This document shows positions 57,605 through 64,000 of a DNA stretch of 64,000 bases, piece by piece. A program made the position numbers and the translations under genes. Below the pieces are notes generated by a model that was not told the DNA's origin, did no database searches, and saw only the letters and a program-made list of their open reading frames with translations. Position 1 is the first letter of the stretch. Every line of letters starts with the position of its first letter. The stretch comes from Tolypeutes matacus. Lineage: Eukaryota; Chordata; Mammalia; Cingulata; Chlamyphoridae. The stretch spans positions 19,180,233 to 19,244,232 of the forward strand of contig JAKSZT010054396.1 of the NCBI GenBank assembly GCA_026826555.1. The letters are read 5' to 3'.

Positions 57605-58900
57605 CTTTTTTTTCCCCAATAATATATATTTTTTATTTTTTTAAAGATACTTAGATTACATAAACGTTAAACAAAAAATATAGGGATTCCCAAATGCCCC
57701 ACTCCCCACACCTCCCACACCCTCCCACATAAACATCCTTCATTATTGTGGCACATTCATTGCAGTTGATAAATGCATCCTGGGGCTTTGCCATTAAGCA
57801 TGGACCATAGTTCACATTGTAGTCTATTCTCTCTCCCACACAGTTCTTCATGTTATGTGATGATATAAAATGGCCTATATCTGTCACTGCAGTATCATTC
57901 AGGATGATTCCCCAGTACCCAAAAAGCCCCCATATTACAACTGGTTTTCCCTCTCCCTGCCCCCAGAGCTTCCAGTGGCCACTGGCTCCACATCAATGTT
58001 GTAATTTCTTCCATTGCTAGAATCACAATATGTCTATAGTAGAATACCAGTAAGTCCACTCTAGTCCATAGTTCTTTCCCCAATCCTGAGGATTCTGGGA
58101 TGGTGATGTCCACTCCACCTCTAATTGAGAGAGGACTTATATCCCATGGGGAAGATGGATGGGACTATCTTGCTTGCAGTTGCAGACTCTCTCTGTTCCT
58201 TGGGATGGTCGTTGTCCATCCTCCTCTCCTTGTTAGTTGTCCTGGGTGAGTCCAATTAGCTTTAGAGTAGGTGTTGCAACTCCGCTGAGGTTCTGGGCCA
58301 AGCTGGCACATGGACAGCCCAAAGACTCAAGTCTCTTAGACATACACCTACAAATGCCAGCACCAAGTATACGCTTAAATAGAAGGGGCAGATGAGTCAT
58401 GTGTAGGGAAGATATAACTGAGTTTATCTGTGTCACTCTCAGAAGCACAAATTCCAAAGTAGGGTCCACTGGCAAGGAACCAAACTCCAGAACTATCTGC
58501 ACTGACCATAGGACCTGGGTTTCTCCAGAGTCCTCAAGAGCCCCACTATTTGGGGTAATATCCACTTTGGTAGTCTATGAGATTCTGCTGAGATGCGCAT
58601 AAGCATTACCTCTGGGATGACCTCTTGACTCACTTTGAAGTCTCTTAGCCATATAAACTAAATGCATTTATATGCTGAGTTTGGCTTAGAGAGAGGACAC
58701 ATTTGAGCAACAAGGAGGCTCTCAGGAGGCAACTCTTAGGCACCCCACAACAATAGGCTAAGTTTCAATTTCAAGAGCAAAGTCTCATAAGCATAGTTGT
58801 CCATATCAAGGGCCCATCAGTGAATCATCCTCCTTTGTCAGTCATTGCCCCTGCACTTGGGGAACTGTTGCTGCTCCATTAAGAATGTGGAGAACTCTCC
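57605..58900 (-). mobile_element. PAR retroposon, copy F, antisense
   Basis: T-rich left end, then collinear with copy D almost throughout; gatggtgatgtccact at 58099-58114. Lacks the roughly 160-bp segment of D around 39.71-39.87 kb (junction at about 58660). Short minus frames at 57651-57887, 57895-58113 and 58233-58565 have no recognisable domain. The right boundary is uncertain. Confidence 0.8.
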
Positions 58901-58960
58901 AGGATGGGAATTCAATATTCTCTCAGTTATTGTGTGAGTCTCCACACTTTATTGTGAATT

Positions 58961-59041
58961 TACACAATAAATTCACATAGATTGATTTAATGCCTACTAA
59001 TGTTATCTGATATAGGAGTCTGTTTTTAGAATGTGCATTTA
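58961..59041 (+). repeat. 81-bp direct repeat, right copy
   Basis: Partner of 57203-57283. Confidence 0.9.
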
Positions 59042-59091
59042 AAAAATTTATTCTTCAACAATTTGATGTTAGCAACAGAAAACTGTTTCTT

Positions 59092-59230
59092 TGCTATGCT
59101 ATACTATTCTATGCTAGTCTATTCAATACAATGCTGGTCTATTTTATACTATACTGTGCTATGCTATGCTATGCTATGCTATGCTGCACTATACTATTAT
59201 AGTCTATTCAATACTATACTACAGTATACT
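59092..59230. repeat. (ATGCT)n pentanucleotide repeat with degenerate flanks
   Basis: A perfect core at 59157-59185 and degenerate tcta/ctata variants on both sides, showing an old expanding microsatellite. Confidence 0.95.
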
Positions 59231-59564
59231 TAGTACCATGTGAATAGCTTGTCACATGATATCTATACATTTGTCCTAGTGACTGAGTCTACGAAAATAA
59301 GGTACATTCATGGCCTACTCTAGTTGGTGAGCATTCTCCTCCTTTTAAATATGGGGAAAGTGAAGCTCTAAATGTTAGGCAACCTGCTAAATATCTCAGA
59401 CTAGTAGCTGTTGAAGCCTGGACCAGAATACAGGCTACTCCTTTGCTTGTTACTTAAGCCACAAAGCATAAGTAACTAATTAATTAAATTCAAATAAAAT
59501 CAAAGACAATCATGCCAAAGTAGAGGGACAGATAGGGGCAGAACTGCCTCAATCTATGGTGTGG

Positions 59565-59770
59565 CAGAAAGATGAGTCTTAGAATCTAGTGAAGTGGGTT
59601 GAGAGCCCAGCTCCACCACTTACAAGCTGTCACTTAACAAGTTGTTAAACTTCTGAGACTCTGCTTTAAGTCATCTTTAAGTAGGGATTTGCAGAGCTAT
59701 AGTGAGGATTAAAGATAATGTATATTAAAGTGCCTTAAGAGGGCCTGTTTATAATGCTCACTATAAAGAT
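59565..59770 (+). mobile_element. MIR SINE
   Basis: agcccagctccaccacttac, then the 3' region with aaagataatgtatattaaag. Confidence 0.75.
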
Positions 59771-59785
59771 ACTATTGTCAATAGC

Positions 59786-59809
59786 ACCATCATCATCATC
59801 ATCATCATC
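59786..59809. repeat. (CAT)n simple repeat
   Basis: Perfect CAT units. Confidence 0.95.
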
Positions 59810-60235
59810 TCCTGTGTAAGGGGGGAGGTGTCTCCTTCCCCAATCCTTTATTAGAATATCCAGAAGCTGCAGAAACTTGGTTCTGCTCATCTGCCACAGG
59901 GCTCTGTTTACATCTTGAATTACTCAAATGAACTGTAAAAACAGCTTCACTGCATCTTAAAGTACTCATTACTTTAATTCAAACAGTACAGAGTTCCCTC
60001 AAAATAAATGACTCTGTCCATCTGTTTATTTCCCTCTGCTAAGCTGGTTTCATGCTTTTCTTGGGTTGATAAGAAACACTTCAAAGACAGCTGATTTAAA
60101 CTGAAGTAGGGAAGTCCACAGCCCACATCACGGTGCTCTCAAGAGCTTCGGACAGCCTGGGATGAGCAGGCATGGGCACGTGATATCCAGTCTATCCATG
60201 CCCTCTGGATATCCTCTACTTTGAGGAAGGACTTG
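59810..60235. other. No recognised feature
   Basis: Unique sequence. Confidence 0.4.
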
Positions 60236-61096
60236 TTTTTTATGCAAAATTTTTTTGAAGACTATCATTCATACATGAACATACATAAACAATAAGTGTA
60301 TAGTAAAAGTTGTGAACTTACAAAACAAATATGTATATCATCTTACAGGGCTTCCATACATCACCCCTCCACCTTGCATTGTTGTGAAACATATGTTACA
60401 AACTGTGAGAACATCCTCAAATATTACTACTAACTATAGCCCATATCTCACATTTGGTGTATTTTTCCCCTAACCCACCCGATTAGTAACACCCTGTATT
60501 AATATTATATATTTGTTACAATTCATAAGAGAGTGTTCTCCTATTTGTCCTGTACACGTGTACACTCAGTGGCTCTAATTTTCATTACAGAGTTGTGCTG
60601 TCATCACCTCAGTTAATTTTAGAATGTTTTCATTACTGCACAAGGAAAAATCCCTTATCCCCATATACCCCGCTATTGTTGTCCATTAGAATTGATAAAT
60701 CTTCTTTGCCATTGCTGCAAAAATAGTGCAATGTTACTATGTCCATAAGTTACATTTGTTGTAATTTTCCTGTGTGTCACCATATTCTTAACACTTTGAA
60801 AAAGAAGAGCATACTTATATTTATACTATTAACCACAATCTTCATCCACCACCAAAATCACTGTTATGCATTTTCTAGATTATTCTCTAGTTTCCTTTCA
60901 ATTCACATTTATGTCCACGGACTACCCCTTTCACAATCACATTTATAAATCAGCAGTGTTTGTTATACTCACTATAATGTATTATCACCAACTCTATTCA
61001 TTTTCACACTTTTACAATAAACCTTATTAAAAACTCTACATAGATTAAGCATCAGCTCCCATTCTCATCCCACATTCTATCTCCTACTAACCTATA

Positions 61097-61104
61097 CTCT
61101 AGAG
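61097..61104. repeat. 8-bp target duplication (ctctagag), left
   Basis: Exact copy at 61298-61305; itself a perfect palindrome. Confidence 0.95.
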
Positions 61105-61297
61105 CAGGGCTTCTTAACAAGAGGTCCATGAGCTTGAATTGAAATTCAAAAAGCATTAGTCTTGTGGGGACGTGTTGGTGTGGGTGTGATATGTTTATTA
61201 AATAATACACATCATAGCATGGACTTAGTAAGGAGTCTGTGGTTTTCACCTGCCTGGCAGAGGGGTCCATGGAACAAAAAAGGTTAAGAACCCCCTG
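61105..61297 (+). mobile_element. Non-autonomous hAT transposon, copy 3 (193 bp)
   Basis: Ends cagggcttcttaac and gttaagaaccccctg form inverted repeats; exact 8-bp duplication ctctagag. Body collinear with copies 1 and 2. Inserted into an L1 3' UTR, so it is younger than that L1. Confidence 0.95.
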
Positions 61298-61305
61298 CTC
61301 TAGAG
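61298..61305. repeat. 8-bp target duplication (ctctagag), right
   Basis: Partner of 61097-61104. Confidence 0.95.
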
Positions 61306-61425
61306 TTTACCAACCTGTGTTTACTCATCATATTTAGTTCATATTAGTGATACTATACATATTTGTCCCTTTATGTCTGGCTTATTTCACTCAACATAAT
61401 ATCCTCAAGGTTCATCTGACTTGTT

Positions 61426-62944
61426 TTGAGGCTAGTTTTTATATTTTTACATTAGTTTCATTTATATTTTTTATCAAATGTATGCAGATTTTATATATTT
61501 GAACATATATTTTTTATCCTTAGATACTTACTGTCAACTTAATACAATGTACATCAAAGCCTTGATTATAAAATACAATTAATGATTTTGTTAAAATAAA
61601 CGCCAGAAAAAATAAATATGTGACTGATATATAATAATTCATAAAATATTTATGCTAGTGTTTTGTTACTATCCCGAACATTGTAAGTCTATTAACAGGT
61701 CACCCTAATATGTGCAATTATTAAATTTGGTTGTCTTAGATAATTTTCTTCCTTTCAGTCATATGAAAACCATACATTTTTGCATATTTTTAAATTTTGT
61801 CATTATTTGCCATAATATATTTGGTTTAATGGTTAAACATTTGATGGATACCTGTAACTAGTTAGACATATGTGCTGCAGCCCTGGCAAATGTTCAGCAG
61901 GTTTATTCCTCCTGCTTGGTCAACGGTCAATATGTGAATACATGTGTCTGATGGAGCAAAGGTCTGACTGACCAGGAAGGCCAAGAGGCACTGACAAAGT
62001 AATTGCCTCTTTTAGGATTTTATGTAAAATAGACCCTTCTGCTCTTGATGGAAAATCTCAGATCAAGCATACAGGTAACCAGGCTGCTAATTCTTAAGCA
62101 CTTCAGTGCCCTTTTGGATATATGACCGACCTTGAATTCAGTATCATCCTCGCTAATTGCTAAAACAGTTTAATAACATGCAGGTTTTCCTGTTTAAATT
62201 ATGAAAATAATTACTAAAAATCTTACCATTCCACAAGTCACTTATTTTTATTTTTCTATATTCCACTTTAGTCCATATCATCAGCTTTACTAAAAACAGT
62301 AATACACTTTTAATTATAACTGAGTTAGAATTTTTATATATTTTTTTCTGATTAACATTAGGGTATAAGAATTTTTTTCTACATTGTTATATATTTGCTG
62401 CAAATGGCTACAGAAATTTCATCAATTTGATAGACCCCATTTTATTTCATCGTTTTCCTATTCCAAGTTTTAGTTTACAATTTTTTGCTATTAAAAATGT
62501 TATATTATTTTTCCCTCTCATTGCTTGCTCTATTTGGGGAGTTATTTAGTAGAATTAGTAGTGATGATAGTAATAGAAGAACAGGCATTCCACAATCCAT
62601 TATTTAAAATCCTTGGGCCAATTATATTTTGGAATTCAGAACATTTTGGACTTTACAAACGTAGTATGGTGAATATATAAAACTCCCAGCAGAGTCTGAA
62701 GGAACACTCCATAATCAATCCTATTGACTTCAGGAGTGAAATGCATGAATATTCACCCTAATTAACACAAATTAAAACTAAAGAGCCTCTCATCAGTTTA
62801 ACTCAGGTTTACCACCAAATGGATTCAGATCAGATCAGATATTGTTGCCAAATAAGTTACAGGAAAACTTTTCAGAGCTTTTTGGATTTCGAATTGAAGA
62901 TAACAGAGTGAGGACTTACACACACAATAATTAACACTAAATAC
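61426..62944. other. AT-rich unique sequence
   Basis: No recognised repeat with confidence; a DNA-transposon-like stretch near 62610-62680 and 62860-62900 (ggaattcagaacattttgga) is possible. Short (CAGAT)n at 62825. Confidence 0.35.
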
Positions 62945-63140
62945 CATATATTTAGAATTTATTTTTAAGGGTCAGGCACTATGTGAAATTCTCATTCACT
63001 TCTTACATAGCCATATAAGGTATCATTTACCTCCATCTTACAGATAAGGAAACTGAGACTCATATAGGTTTAATAACTTCATCAATGTCCCACAGCTACA
63101 AAGTTGCAAAGCACAGATTCAAATCTATGTTTATTTGACC
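62945..63140 (-). mobile_element. MIR SINE, antisense
   Basis: acagataaggaaactgagac and cccacagctacaaagttgca. Confidence 0.8.
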
Positions 63141-63699
63141 CCAAAGATCATGTCACAGTATTATCTTGATACTTTATTATTATTATTGTTATTATTGATG
63201 ATTATTGGGTTTTTTTTCTTCCTAATTTGGTAGCAGTACAGAATGGCACTGATACTTATTTTATTTTGTGCTTCTTTGATAATTAATAATGATGATAATC
63301 TTCCTGTTTGTTTCATAATTGTATCTCCTCTCATATAAATGATCCATGTGCAGCTTTTATGCTTTTTCTTAATAATTTATATAATATTTCATATATTAAT
63401 ACATATATTATTCCTTTGTTACAGTACAAGTCTTTCTAACAGATAAGACATAAAATAATTCAATTACCTTGTCTTAAAATTAATTTATATTTAGAAAATG
63501 AAATTTTCGTTCTCTCTGAAATAGCAAGGATTTTATTTGGGGGTGAGGTAGTGAATGTTAATCAAATATTAAAAGGAATTTCACTCTCTTAAATGGATTT
63601 GACACTCAGATAAATATAATAGGACTTTCAAGGGGAAGACTTCAAAGTGAAATTTCTTAATTCTGGATGCCAAGCCTGTAGGCCTATTGTTTATGTGCT
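63141..63699. other. No recognised feature
   Basis: AT-rich with (TTA)n at 63174-63196. Confidence 0.4.
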
Positions 63700-64000
63700 A
63701 TTGATTTTTGCATACTAATTTTATGTACTGCTATATTGCTCAACTCTTTAATTTGGTTTTATTGTGATTCTTAGGGTTTTCCAGGTATCCTATCATGTCA
63801 ACTGCAAATAGAAATTGTTTTATTTCTTCTTTTACAATTCTCATGTTTTTAATTGTTTTCTCTAGTTGGAAGGCATTAGCTAATACCTCCAGAACAATGT
63901 TAAATAGCAGTGAAAATAGGGGCATCCTTGCCTTCTCCTTGATCTTAGAAATCTATGCTTTCCCCATTAAATAAGATGCTGCCTTTAGGCCTGCAGAATT
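63700..64000 (-). mobile_element. LINE-1 ORF2 reverse-transcriptase fragment, antisense, runs off window
   Basis: Minus strand reads [19 protein letters not shown] and then FAVDM where the catalytic FADD motif is expected, so the first aspartate is replaced by valine and the copy is inactive. Continues beyond 64000. Confidence 0.85.

Larger units (their letters stand above)
60236..61425 (-). mobile_element. LINE-1 3' end, antisense
   Basis: T-run at 60236, one copy of the 3' UTR module seen three times at 34.6-35.3 kb, the rest of the 3' UTR, then the ORF2 end (ttcactcaacataatatcct) where it is truncated. Carries hAT copy 3. Confidence 0.85.

Overview
This window is non-coding, repeat-rich mammalian DNA. 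Species clue: at least eight tRNA-derived SINE insertions, several built from two tRNA-like monomers, match the DAS-SINE type of armadillos. With LINE-1, HAL1, L2, MIR, MaLR/ERVL LTRs and hAT relics, this points to a xenarthran, most likely an armadillo such as Dasypus. That is recognition from memory, not a database result. I see no intact multi-exon gene, tRNA or rRNA gene, CRISPR array or bacterial feature.

Layout. 0.1-5.4 kb: an antisense LINE-1 ORF2 broken by a processed copy of MALSU1 (3124-3869, 47-base poly(A) tail) and by an older poly(A) retroposon. 5.4-13.3 kb: mostly unique DNA with a MaLR LTR, MER5A, MIRs and a short hAT element with 8-bp target duplications. 13.4-16.8 kb: old L1 3' end, MaLR LTR and a near-complete antisense HAL1. 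16.8-29 kb: unique DNA with MIR/L2 and two adjoining LTRs at 28.3-29.1 kb. 29-43.3 kb: a thick nest of antisense L1 copies hosting a solo LTR, SINEs, a hAT relic, a younger internally deleted L1 with a triplicated 3' UTR module, and two members of a poly(A) retroposon family. 43-57 kb: unique DNA with sense L1 3' ends, L2, MIRs and a hAT copy split by a SINE block. 57.2-64 kb: another family member between 81-bp direct repeats, a pentanucleotide repeat, an L1 3' end with a hAT insertion, and an L1 fragment running off the window.

The only gene-derived unit is the MALSU1 retrocopy: the 5' part is frame-shifted, but the RsfS domain through the stop codon is open. The least familiar item is a poly(A)-tailed family (called PAR here as a working name) present in at least six copies, three with clear target-site duplications, in two 3'-end forms. 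Almost all long LINE pieces lie antisense, which would fit the window being intronic to a + strand gene. All repeat boundaries are by eye and accurate to roughly 10-30 bases unless a target duplication is quoted.
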